A stretch of 64,000 nt of DNA from Albula goreensis (taxonomy: Eukaryota > Chordata > Actinopteri > Albuliformes > Albulidae), in assembly GCA_022829145.1 (NCBI GenBank), contig CM040763.1, positions 6,546,641 to 6,610,640 on the forward strand, given 5' to 3'. Both the position numbers and the translations under genes were made by a program. This document shows positions 47,491-58,485 of the stretch, in pieces. Every line of letters begins with the position of its first letter. The first letter of the stretch is position 1. The notes under the pieces are model-generated. The model made no database searches, was not told where the DNA came from, and saw only the letters and a program-made list of their open reading frames with translations.

Positions 47491-47499
47491 TTTTTGCGG

Positions 47500-47633
47500 T
47501 CCTGCAAGAACGCCAAGCCGAGGTTTTCTTATAGTGACGCACACCTGTATGATGGTTTTGGAATGAGCCGTCAGAAATGACCGAAATGAGGCGAGAAACG
47601 GAAAGGATGATGGAGAAGGAGAGAAAGAAAGGG
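47500..47633 (+). other. GPR85: Candidate GPR85 5' non-coding exon A
   Basis: A purine-rich, CpG-containing stretch ends in a strong donor (AAAGGG|GTGAGT, GT at 47634-47635). It lies 2.2 kb before the GPR85 coding exon on the same strand. GPR85 genes are known to have non-coding 5' exons. The left boundary is a guess. Confidence 0.35.
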
Positions 47634-48109
47634 GTGAGTTGAGGGCTACGAGTTCACGTCATTTTATATAACGAATTCAACGGAGAGCGTCGACACTCGT
47701 TTAGCACATATGCAGACAACGGGATTCTCTGATCTAAACCTTGGGCTGAGGCACTTCAGCGCCCCGGGACAGTGCATTTTGAATTGAACTTATTTTTTTG
47801 GTCGTCGGTTTTGCACGTTGAATGTAGACTATGCTGAAAAAAAGAAAATTATATTTTTATTTGACCAAATAGGTTAAGTCGTCCATACAGCGAAATATTT
47901 ATTCTCATGAATAGCTAGCAATTGGAAACATTTATCGACAAATATATGCTTTTTTTTTTTTATAAGGGAAACATATTCGCGTGTTGTGTGCTGCACACCG
48001 TGAATGCTTTCAAGGGAAAGAGGATAGCAGAAGTGTTCATATCTGGACATCATTATCGCTCGAAAGCAGGTGGAAAATGAATGAACTGAGTCAATTTGCC
48101 TCTCTTCAG

Positions 48110-48407
48110 CCGAAAATGACTGAGCAGGTAGCACGCGATGCCTGACTGTATTATTGATGAAGAAAATGTTGGGCTGCCGATGCTGCCCTCGTTGAGCAGA
48201 TGTTACCGGCAGAGACTGTCCTACTGCAACAAGAGACAAGACGCGGCTTGGATCACAAATAGGATCAGTGCGCATGCTCTCTCCTTGCCGTTTACTGTAT
48301 ATTCACTGTGGAAAAAAGGGAACAGGCAACAAAACCAAGCTTTTTTACAGGAAAGTGACTTCTGCAATATAAATAACGTCCAGGGAAACAAAGAGGGAAA
48401 TCAACAG
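48110..48407 (+). other. GPR85: Candidate GPR85 5' non-coding exon B
   Basis: Bounded by a pyrimidine-rich acceptor (TTTGCCTCTCTTCAG, AG at 48108-48109) and a donor (ATCAACAG|GTATGG, GT at 48408-48409). The interior is complex and repeat-free. Upstream ATGs are present (for example 48138), so it could carry uORFs. The exon could instead be a first exon with a start inside this interval. No transcript evidence is available. Confidence 0.35.
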
Positions 48408-48419
48408 GTATGGTTTTAA

Positions 48420-49691
48420 TTAATATACTAGCTGTCGTTATAATTCTGTTGGCCTTGAATTGTTGCATAAATAGCAGTCAATACATAGCTAGTACTAACA
48501 AATTATTCTGCTTAATGGACGTGCTGTTTCGCTACAGCGAATATGCAGTCTAACATTTCACATTTGACAGAAAGGCAACGGGGGGAATTCTATACGTTCC
48601 ATGTCAAAAAAGACGCGAAAGAGAGAAATTTCATCTTGTACCATACTTCTTTGTAACAGGATGCTATTTGAGGCTATGAACGCTGTATTTAAATTGAAAA
48701 CATGATATTTTATGTTCGAATTCTATTCTGCACAGCGATTGTTTATGAAAGAAGGGTTCGTATACGTTCGATTGAAACAATTACGTTTATGTATCCTTCG
48801 TGAATTTCCCATAGTCTTCGCCTCGACTTTTGTGTCGTTAAAGCTGGGAATCTGAAAAACGCAGTTTAATTAAGCGAATAAATCTACATTTCGCAACTAA
48901 AAAGGCTTGCATGGGTAGTTGATATTTTGATCAGTTTGCTCCTAAGATCAATTTTATCCGGAATTTAATTTGATCAGTGATGAGCCCTGCTTAATCGCTC
49001 CTTTATCTAAGGGACGTCTTAGTAAGTTGCGGCGAATAATTACAGTCAACATTTGAACAGACAAATAACATCGATGCTTAATTTCTGCATGCATCCTCCA
49101 TTAATTTTCAACAAAGACTGAAGACTGTGGGAGCTCAAAAGAGGCTGCTCCCTCTTAACGTTAGATAGATAAATTCTGCAGAGTCTTTGGGTGTGATCAA
49201 CAGCCTTCTTTGCTGCATTTGTAGGCTATAAATGTTTCAACCGTTTTAAAAATATAACCCGATTTAGCATCATTTTTTATATCCTGTTCCCCTCGAAGCA
49301 AAATGACCACTGAAACAGATGGAAAGAAAGAATCGCGTTTTTTGTGATGATTAAACGTTATCATCATTAATACATTTTATTGCTTTATGATGGTGCGACA
49401 ACATTTTAAACAGGTAGACTCCAAATTGTCCGTCATTGTAATCGGGATTAATATTGGTGTTTTATCGAGCCCCATAGACGAATGGTACACACCGGGGTAT
49501 GTTGCTCTGCATTGACTGCATACCATTTTAAATCCAATTTGCCATATCATTGAAAAGGAAAATGAATGAGATAAGAGTGAAGAGACATATTACCTATGTG
49601 GCAGCTTCATGCGTAATAGTCTGGAGTGTGTAATGAAACCGGGTCTAGTCTCTTGCAAGGAAGTTCTGATCAGTGGATGCCATTTTTACAG
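48420..49691 (+). other. GPR85: Probable GPR85 5' intron
   Basis: AT-rich but repeat-free sequence between the candidate 5' exon and the acceptor CATTTTTACAG (AG at 49690-49691). It contains several TAAT-rich stretches (for example 48870-49090) that may be regulatory. No other coding frame. Confidence 0.4.
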
Positions 49692-49857
49692 GGATTTGGG
49701 TGTGATGAGACAAAAGAATAAAGGATGCCTTAAGAGAGAGGCGGATCGCGAGCCTGGATTGTACTTTAAAGCACATCGTCGGATCTATCTCTTCCCCTCC
49801 CGAGCCTGTGGATCATGAGACTTGATTGAGGCTATTTATCTTATGATCCCTCCATCT
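49692..49857 (+). other. GPR85: GPR85 5'UTR portion of coding exon
   Basis: Runs from a good acceptor to the start codon. An in-frame ATG at 49843 would add MIPPS, but the family's N-terminus is MANYSHAAD, which begins at the ATG at 49858. The open frame continues upstream to 49822 only because no stop intervenes. Confidence 0.55.
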
Positions 49858-50973
49858 ATGGCGAACTACAGCCATGCAGCAGACCACAGCTTCTTGCAGA
49901 ACGTGTCCCCTCTCGCCACTTTCCTCAAACTGACCTCCCTGGGTTTCATCATCGGTGTCGGTGTGGTCGGCAACCTCCTGATCTCCATCCTCCTGGTCAA
50001 AGACAAGAGCCTTCACCGGGCCCCCTACTACTTCCTGCTGGACCTCTGCGTCTCCGACATCCTGCGCTCGGCCGTCTGCTTCCCCTTCGTCTTCACCTCG
50101 GTCAAGAATGGTTCCGCCTGGACGTACGGCACGCTCACCTGCAAAGTCATCGCCTTCCTGGGCGTCCTGTCCTGCTTCCACACCGCCTTCATGCTGTTCT
50201 GCATTAGTGTGACCCGCTACCTGGCCATCGCCCACCACCGCTTCTACACCAAGAGGCTCACCTTCTGGACCTGCCTGGCCGTCATCTGCATGGTTTGGAC
50301 GCTGTCGGTAGCCATGGCTTTTCCACCGGTGCTGGACGTGGGAACGTACTCGTTCATCAGGGAAGAGGACCAGTGCACCTTCCAGCACCGTTCCTTCAGG
50401 GCTAACGACTCCCTGGGCTTCATGCTACTGCTGGCCCTCATCCTCCTGGCCACCCAGCTTGTCTACCTCAAGCTAATCTTCTTCGTCCATGACAGGAGGA
50501 AGATGAAGCCCGTCCAGTTCGTGCCGGCCGTCAGCCAGAACTGGACCTTCCACGGGCCCGGCGCCAGTGGCCAGGCTGCCGCCAACTGGCTGGCGGGTTT
50601 TGGGAGAGGCCCCACCCCGCCCACCTTGCTGGGAATCCGGCAGAACACCAACGCCGCCGGCCGCAGGCGGCTTCTGGTGCTGGACGAGTTCAAAACCGAA
50701 AAGAGGATAAGCAGGATGTTCTACATCATGACCTTCTTCTTCCTGGCGCTCTGGGGGCCCTACCTGGTTGCCTGCTACTGGAGGGTTTTTGCCCGGGGTC
50801 CAGCAGTGCCGGGGGGTTACCTGACTGCCTCCGTCTGGATGAGTTTCGCCCAGGCGGGGGTCAACCCGTTCATCTGCATTTTCTCCAACAGGGAGCTGAG
50901 ACGCTGCTTCAGCACCACCCTGCTTTACTGCAGAAAATCCAGGTTACCTAGGGAACCCTACTGTGTTATATGA
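49858..50973 (+). CDS. GPR85: GPR85 (SREB2), orphan class A GPCR
   Basis: A 371-residue seven-transmembrane receptor of the SREB family (GPR27/GPR85/GPR173), expressed mainly in brain and with no agreed ligand. The coding region is intronless, as in other vertebrates. N-glycosylation sequons sit at N3 and N15. TM1 carries GN (N39), and C95 and C173 should form the TM3-ECL2 disulfide. The DRY box is T119-R120-Y121. TM6 has W299-G-P301 in place of CWxP, and TM7 has N336-P-F-I-C in place of NPxxY; these are family hallmarks, not damage. The third intracellular loop (about 211-285) includes the long GASGQAAANWLAGFGRG stretch, and the tail ends LPREPYCVI. It appears almost identical to the mammalian protein as I recall it, with one extra residue near position 11. 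No frameshift or stop. Start chosen by family conservation. Confidence 0.98.
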   Translation: MANYSHAADHSFLQNVSPLATFLKLTSLGFIIGVGVVGNLLISILLVKDKSLHRAPYYFLLDLCVSDILRSAVCFPFVFTSVKNGSAWTYGTLTCKVIAFLGVLSCFHTAFMLFCISVTRYLAIAHHRFYTKRLTFWTCLAVICMVWTLSVAMAFPPVLDVGTYSFIREEDQCTFQHRSFRANDSLGFMLLLALILLATQLVYLKLIFFVHDRRKMKPVQFVPAVSQNWTFHGPGASGQAAANWLAGFGRGPTPPTLLGIRQNTNAAGRRRLLVLDEFKTEKRISRMFYIMTFFFLALWGPYLVACYWRVFARGPAVPGGYLTASVWMSFAQAGVNPFICIFSNRELRRCFSTTLLYCRKSRLPREPYCVI

Positions 50974-52640
50974 AGGTTTGATTCTTCTGATTGATCCCTG
51001 TTTTTTTGGCCCTCTGTACAGCTCTCCCTTTTCCCCCTCTCTCTCTCTTTTCTCTCTCTCTCACACACCCTCTCTCTCTCCTCTCTTTCTATTGCTTTCT
51101 CTCTCTCTTCCCCTCAAGCTGGCGAAAGTCAGACTGTCAATAACCTTTTTTTCAGAATATGACAAAAAAACAAACGATGTACGACACTAGGAGAGTGCGA
51201 AGAGACTCTGAAGATGTGTAAAACATGAAGGGAAGTGGAGAGTCCTCTCGTGTTTATGTTTATGTTCTAGTAAACCATCTCTATGGAAGGCTGTTGGAAA
51301 CTACAAAAGCAAAAACATAAAAAATGAAATGAAAATAAACTAAAAAAAAAAAAAAAAGGCTCGTCACATTTGGATATTTGAAATACTTCTTGTGAGATGT
51401 GAGTTTTTAAAAAAAAGAAAAAGAAAAATGACATTACCTCTCCGGAATCACTACAGTTGTTTTACATTCAAAACTTGCACTAAAGAGAAGACATAGCGAT
51501 GCTGATTTTTCTCTACAGTTACATTGCAAGGACATCAAATATGTTTTTTTCTTCTTCAGATTAAACAATGAATGCTTTAATTACAGACCTCTCATTTGCT
51601 GTATGTGAAGCAAATGGTCTCCCGGGTAACCAACATGGTTGGAATACTCCTTCTCAAGAGGATAAAAATTGATTTTGATGTAAGTGTTATTTTTCATTCA
51701 AGGGTGGGTTGAAAGGGGGTGAGGGAGAGGGGAGGGATGAGCTAAAAAGGGGTAATGTTATGTGCTATTGAAGTTGCAACTTAATTAGAACTTATTTATT
51801 GTAGTTTTATGATTCATATTTCCCTATTGACTGACGGTTATTTTTTTTTTCTCTATAGTTTTTTTTGATAATTAGTCAAATTGAAACGATGATGTTTGGG
51901 TTAAACCCCTGCTTTTGAAAATGAAACCCCTGAAATAAACAGTTAACAAATTGTCACATGCATCATCGTCATCCATTTCAGTACACAGACCACTGACTCA
52001 GTATGTGTAGAGACAGTCATTCTGATGCCATCCCAGGAACTCTTGCCTTACTGGTTTAAATATAGTTGTTTCGCTATGGAGAAAGCTTTAGGCATTAAAA
52101 AAATGTTTTCCATCGGTTTGAAACGCATGATCATTTTGATGCTTTTCCAATTTTTTTTCTCATGGACCCCATTTAGAGACCCTGCACTGCAATCGTGGCC
52201 TATCTTTTTAAGGGTTTGCTAAACGTACCAGTATGCTCAGAACACAGGAAGCTTGTGTATGTTCCTGTGTGTTGAAATATTTGTCACATCAAGACCAGAG
52301 CCTTAGTATGAAATGTTGCACAATTTGTAAAAAAAAAACAAAAAAAAGACAAAAGACAAAAAGAGAAAATGTTGTATTTAAGGCACACTTTCTTGTTTAT
52401 ACTTTCTGTACTTTTTTCTCTCTTATTATTGTTTTGAATTACTTCCTTTGTCTCTTGTGGTCATTTTTAATATTTATGATTTTTTGTATTTTAGAGGTAG
52501 ATGGAGTAAAAGTATGTGAGTCTTTCATTTTGAAGGTTGGGATGTAGGTACAGTTTCAGTTTAGGATTGCATTTGCCAAAAGTTACCTGTGTGATCTGTC
52601 GCTTAAATTTTTTGAAATAAAAAAATTTTACATTTTGAAA
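50974..52640 (+). other. GPR85: GPR85 3'UTR
   Basis: Starts with a CT-rich simple tract (51030-51110), then a long AT-rich, repeat-poor stretch. Candidate AATAAA signals lie near 51328, at 51934-51939 and at 52616-52621. The last is followed by AT-rich sequence and is the best distal end. Proximal sites would give shorter isoforms. Confidence 0.5.
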
Positions 52641-55600
52641 ATCTGTTTTTATTTTATTTTAAAAATGTTCAATCCATATACTTAAAAAACGGTACGATAT
52701 GCAGAGAAGCGCCACACGTTTGTTTTGTTTAGCGTGACAGAAGTGACACTGAAATGTGGAAACGTGTAGGCTTGATTTGGATTAATTCCCCTGTATTACA
52801 CCCCCTGTCTGAGTTACAAATGACTCCTGGTTTCTGGTTCCTGCCACTCATTCCTTTTGGACCCAATGAACTGTGGCAGCCGGTGGAATGATTGCAGTTT
52901 ATTTCGCTGCCTCATGGAGAGATGGGCGAGGAGGCCTGATCTCTCTGGGTTCCATGCCAACCGCAGCTCCTAATTATTTAATCTACATTTCTTTCTTCTG
53001 ACGTTGTCATGAAGCCGTGAGAAATGTCTGCCGACCGTCAGCGTTTTCTTGGTGAAAAAGTATTACGCTCTTGGAGGAAAAAGTTCTTTCTAGCACCTTT
53101 ACAGGTTTTTCATTTGTCCGGCTGGGGAACACTGAAAGATTCTTCTAAGATACACTTTTAGGATGTACTGTAGAGGGTATTAGTAAGGGGACAAATTAAG
53201 TATACTTCCAGGAGTGTACAGTGGTCCAGTATAGGAAGAAACCAGCATTTGAGTATGCAGGTTTTTAGAAAATTAAACAATGATAATTGTTCTGCTAAAC
53301 TTATTATTAAGCAGTGTTAATCATTATAAATCAATTTATTGTTCTCTGTATATGATGTGTTTTTGTTTATGTTGTATGTGTTTGTTAACATTAGTGATTG
53401 ATGATGTCTGTGGGCAGAGACTGGTTGATGTTGGTTATCACTACAGCCTGCCCTCCTGATACCTGAGCCAGGTGACTGCACACCTGGAAGGCTGATCTGA
53501 GATCAGCTGCCAACAATGATTAGTTATGGTAACTTAGACAAACTCATCTGAAAGCTCAGCCTGAGGCATTTTCTAGTGTTTACAAACACATTGATCGACC
53601 ATGAATAATAATTAATAAATAGCTTACTAATAATTGAAAAACTACTTATTAATAAAATGTGTCAACCATTTTTTTTTGCAGAGAGACAAACTAAAGAGTT
53701 AGTATTGGTTGGAACAAAGACCAGCATAACCAAGAATATGGTTCACCCCTGGCCTGATGGCTCATGCTGTTTTAGAGATCCTGAGCTGAAGGCTCAGAGC
53801 TCTTCATCAATAGGAGCTTTGATGTTCCCTTTGTTTGTACTGTATGTTCACAAAGGAGAAGTTTAAAGAAATCACTTCTTCTCAGCGGTGACTTATGTTT
53901 CGAAGGTTTGTAATTGGGGTCGAACAATACCACTTTGCAATTTCTGAACTATGATATTCTAATCTGTATGTCTGGTAAAAAAAAAAAAAAAAAAAGTTGT
54001 ATTATAAAGTGGGTTAATATGTTTAAAATGGTAACAATAGCATACAGCACATGTATGCATAGTCATATGTTCTACATTACATTGACTGTTTCATGATTGT
54101 GTGGGTAAATGTGCCAAGCTGGGCTATATTCAATCAAATGCACTTGATGTCTTTAAGGGCATACTTAGTTAAATCAAAATGGAGGTCAGTCATTTTAAGG
54201 GCATTGGCGATTCTATGTTACAATGAAAAGAATACATACCAAAGGATGTGTTTACTTGTTACCAATAAGATATAGCTTACTCAAACAATATTACGTTGTA
54301 ATGTAAAGTCTGTCTTGATTGAATTGCATACCCTTGTAAAGACACTAAATTTGTTTGATTGAATCTAGCCATTTTGTCTCCAGTCTTGTTTCTGCCTGGT
54401 CTCTAAATCGATGTCAAGTAAATCATTTCAATTTTTTTTCTCTGAGTCATGATGGTTTTGTGGTATTCATTTTTCTTTTGTTTCACACTATCGAGTGCAG
54501 GCTACAATTATGCAAAATATCACCGCCGTCCAAATCAGAAGGGATGCTGGGATACGAAAGCTTGTTTACACACAAGCGAGCCGAGCTGCGTAGCTGTCGC
54601 TGACCTGAAAATCTGAAAGGTCATCTGACTGCGAGGCAAGCACTTACTGCTTTGTTTGGAGTGCCGGCATTAATGCTATTGCTAAAAAAGGCCTTCGTTC
54701 TGCTGTGTCTGTCTTGTACATATTTGCATTTTGTGGTTTTCCCAGCAGGCCTCTCTGATGTTCAGTTTCATGTCTGATGTGCGATTGCCAGGATTAGGTC
54801 ACACCTGATCACATCCATCAGCAGTACTTGATAAATTCTCTTAACACAGGGCAGCGGAGGCTAAAATTTAATGGCAATGCCATGGTTTTGAATGTTTTTT
54901 TATTATTTGTTTATTTATTATGCTGACAGGGGTTAAACGAAACAATAAAATGGTGGTCTGAAGAAACACAGGTTATTGTTGGGGAGTTAAGCTGAACATG
55001 CTTGCTGGTCGAGGAGGGGAGGATATGTTGGTTAAATATGACTTTAGCGGACCCAGGAGTTTGTAACAGAGACCAGCTCCGCTTGCACAGAAACAAGTGT
55101 GGGAGTTCTCAAAGCATTCAAAATGAGTTGGATTTCACTGTAAATTCTTAAAGATAATGCTGAATTCATGTGTGTACGTTAACATAACTCATAACCCAGT
55201 GCTGAATATAAACAATTGTTTTGTATATGCATCATTTTAGTATGTAATGCAATGTCCCCTAGGTCTCCATTACAAGGTGAACCTTGCTGATATTACAACC
55301 AAATATTATTTTCTGTCTTAGGGCTATAAATGAATGCATCTGCATTACTTACCAAATCAAATGTGTACATTGTTTTATATTTTTTTTCCAGTTTGCTTTG
55401 TTCTGTATCTTTGCTTTCGATGTTTATGTCCTAGTCTTGTTGCCGTAGCATGATGCATGATGGGGGGTGAATGCCATCCTGGTGGAGTTACCGCTCATGT
55501 AACAGGACTCCTTTGTCAGAGAAACCCAGTATTTATTATATTCATTTTTACCCTTTTGAACTTTGGATGGAATTTTCACTTCACATGCACATCGGCACAG

Positions 55601-56885
55601 TGGTGCCTCTTGGGTAAAACATCAGATCCCATCTTTGTTAATTACTTTTGTTCCATGCAACAACAGTATGGCATTTTATTTAATGGAAGCGATGTGGGGC
55701 GTCCATTTGTGCCCGTGCACGTTGAAAGCTGCTGCCTCACCCTTTTGTTTAAATGAGGCGGCTGTCAAAAAATAAATGCCATCTTTTGTTTATGCGCAAT
55801 TAGCTGATTTTGTTATATTTCACCGCCTGCGTTTTTGACGCCTACAGATCCTTTGTCTTCTTTAAGGGCAGGGGTGGGAGAGAAGGGGCCGTTTCTCTTT
55901 CTGGGTTTCTTGCAAACTTCTGTTCCTCATTGTTCAAATGGTTGTTGTTAGACCAATCATTTATGTGATCATTTTAGCTTTTTGTCCCGTTTTGGGAACT
56001 TTCACTGTGGTGTAATATATGAATGATCCATTGTAAGTGTGCACAGGTAATTAGTTAAGTAGGACAGGGTAATTGATGGAAATAAATCCAATGCATGCAA
56101 AGGTGGCCCACCGGACCGGAGCCGCCCAGCCCTGCTGTAGGAGATGCTGTAGGCCGTTTCCAGTCTGAACGCACACGGGAAAGATGAAGTGCCAAAAAGC
56201 ACCAAGTGGACCCTTAAGGCTAGAACACTCTATTCAAGATATAGAAACAGCTCTCCTGCCAAGGATCCAGTTTCCCACAGATACCGCCGCATGGTCGATA
56301 AACCCACGCGTTAACTCTTTCCCTGCCAGTCCAGCGTCCTGCATCACAGGGCCAATGAGTGTTGGCATGGCGGTCATATGGCTTGCGCTCACGTTAGCCT
56401 CTTTTATTAAATGTGTCACATGGTCACTTGGGCCTGACATGTCGCTGTGGAGGAGATGAAGTGGGGGTTTGGGGGTAGCGGGTGATGATTCCTTGTCTTG
56501 CCAATAGTCACCTTGAACAACAAAATGTAGAATTCAGGAGTAAACCCAAAAAAGGGAGGGGAGACAACCCGAGCAGCATTTTAAATGTGTTGTACACTGT
56601 GCAGTGTAAAAATTTCTGCTAGTGTCACACTTCAGGCCCATTCTTGGTTTTCTTCATTCTTGCTTACCCCTTGATGTATCGATCGAATCAGTTTAACTTA
56701 ATACACACACAGTTTAACTTAATACACTCACTTGGTTTCTTAGGTGTAAATTGGTTGAGGATGAAACAGAAAACAATAACCTGAAGGTTTTACAGGACCG
56801 AGATGGACTGTCTCTGTCACGGGGTGCGAAACTCAGCAGGACCTTAGCTTAGCATGTACACAGGCCAAGGGCTGTGCCACTCCTC
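52641..56885. other. Intergenic sequence downstream of GPR85
   Basis: No gene is supported. An A run lies at 53978-53995. A short GGCTGATCTGAGATCAGC palindrome near 53491 may be a remnant of the foldback family. Small ORFs have no domain content. Confidence 0.45.
54630..54830. promoter_or_regulatory. Candidate conserved non-coding element
   Basis: A repeat-free complex block including GTGCCGGCATTAATGCTATTG, TACATATTTGCATTTTGTGG (octamer-like ATTTGCAT) and GATTAGGTCACACCTGATC. No coding frame. Confidence 0.4.
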
Positions 56886-56889
56886 CTCC

Positions 56890-57062
56890 TGGGTGAAATA
56901 GTGCAATAGCTTATATTTATGTGTTTTACATTCTTTTGTACATATATTCTTAGCATTTCTTTTTTTAACTGTTGTATGCGCTGACCAGGAGTGGCACACT
57001 AAGTTTCGTTGTGCTGTGGTGCAATGACAATTAAGGCATTCTGTTGTATTCTGTTCCATTCC
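56890..57062 (+). mobile_element. LINE 3'-tail-like fragment
   Basis: Runs from a GTGCAATAGCTTATATTTAT block to TAAGTTTCGTTGTGCTGTGG, TGCAATGACAATTAAGGC and TTCTGTTGTATTCTGTTCC. The TTTCGTTGT ... CAATGACAATAAAGG ... TTCTATTCT order is characteristic of the 3' ends of common fish LINE-type retrotransposons. It is 5'-truncated with no reverse transcriptase. Confidence 0.6.
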
Positions 57063-57139
57063 TGGAAGGCTGCTGTGTGTGCAGGTATTTTCTCCGACCA
57101 CGCTCTACACCCCCTGACTTCACTAATGTGTTTATCCCC

Positions 57140-57345
57140 TTGGCCCAGAGGGTGAGCTAATTAATTAACGAGATCAGGTGATGTAGCGCACGGTCAGATA
57201 ACATACCTGCAGACGCTGCGGCCCTGCAGGACTGGAGCTGAACAGGCCCGGGGCACGCTGTACATTATAAAATGAGCTCTAAATGAGGTCTACATTGTTT
57301 CACCCCTTTTGCCTCTAAAATTAAAGAGCTGGAACCAGCCCTTGA
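57140..57345. promoter_or_regulatory. Candidate conserved non-coding element
   Basis: Complex, repeat-free, with GTGAGCTAATTAATTAACGA (homeodomain-like), AGATAACATACCTGC and AAAATGAGCTCTAAATGAGG. No coding frame. Similar texture continues at 57580-57800. Confidence 0.4.
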
Positions 57346-57837
57346 AGAGGATAGTAATTCATAAGTACAGTCAAAAAGAAAGGTCTAGATGAAATCAAAT
57401 GCACTTATTTTTTTTTCAGACATATGCAATTCAATTAGAAGAGACAAGCAAACATGTAAATTGCTTTATTTCACTGTAAAATAGTATCTTCTGTTAAACG
57501 GCCTAAAATCGATTTTGATTTAATTTCATACGCTGTTAAAGAGCATGTGGTTGAGCATGTCACTGAATTTTTCAATCTCAGCAGTTAAATTATATTGTGT
57601 TTGATGATTGCAGGTAAAAATCAGGAGATCTAATTAGACCAATTTGGCGCATTTTGATCTTCAGCACAACGCCATAAGCATGTTTATACATTGTGTTCCG
57701 GTGAAGGTCAAACCACACGGAAGCATTTGCATGATTGACCTGATTTTAACTGCAATCTTCAAACACGATACAATTTTGCTTGTGCTATGAGCCTGCCTGT
57801 ATGATCTTGTGTTTGCAATTGCTTCCTCTTCACAGGC

Positions 57838-57872
<35 letters not shown>

Positions 57873-57875
57873 TTT
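57838..57875. repeat. (TTTA)n tetranucleotide repeat
   Basis: About nine uninterrupted TTTA units. Confidence 0.97.
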
Positions 57876-58264
57876 CACTCCGTTTCATGATGGTGAAGAA
57901 ACCATGAAAGTAGAACACCCATGTTCTGTTTGCCTCCTGCCAGTCTCTGTAACCCATCTACAATGTTTTTCATTTCTCATTTTTGTGTCTGAACATTTAG
58001 GATTAAAGGGCTGTCTTCATGCATTCTATTCATATGCAGTCTATGTACTGAAAATACAAAAAAGCTAGTTCAGCTGGTTCAAAAGCTAGGCTCGGATGTG
58101 TCATGTGTTTAAACACATTACACCAGAGGTTGAGATTCTGGAGGAAGAAAGGATGACTGTGTTGTGTACTTGAGGGTAAAATATTCGTTCTTCTAGAAAT
58201 TCCGGTTATAATTCCTACCTTCAGATATTCTACCACACTGGCCTTTTTGGGTACGTTTGCCACT

Positions 58265-58485
58265 GGGGGTGGGGGCAGTTAGTGTAATGGTTAGGGAGCT
58301 CTTCTGAGACTCAGAGGTTAAAGGTTAAATTGCCAGATCAGACCCTGCCATTGTACCCTTGAGTCAGGTATTAAACCTTGAGTGCTTCAGTAAAGATCCA
58401 GCTGTATAACCGGACAGTGTGTGAAAATGTAAATTGTGTACATCACCCTGTCTAAGAGAATCTACTACATGCCATTGTGGTGCAA
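58265..58485 (+). mobile_element. tRNA-derived SINE-like element (best copy)
   Basis: The head has a good RNA polymerase III box A (TAGTGTAATGG) and a degenerate box B (GGTTAAATTGCC). Then come CATTGTACCCTTGAGTCAGG, GTGCTTCAGTAAAGATCCAG, CTGTATAACCGGAC and a TAAGAGAATCTACTACATGCC tail. This order defines the family also seen at 10742, 11978, 13775 and 15440. Confidence 0.75.

Noticed and set aside
49813-50388. 191-codon minus-strand ORF opposite GPR85
   Set aside because: An antisense shadow caused by GC-rich codon use in the receptor frame. The translation is a low-complexity Gly/Asp/Glu string.
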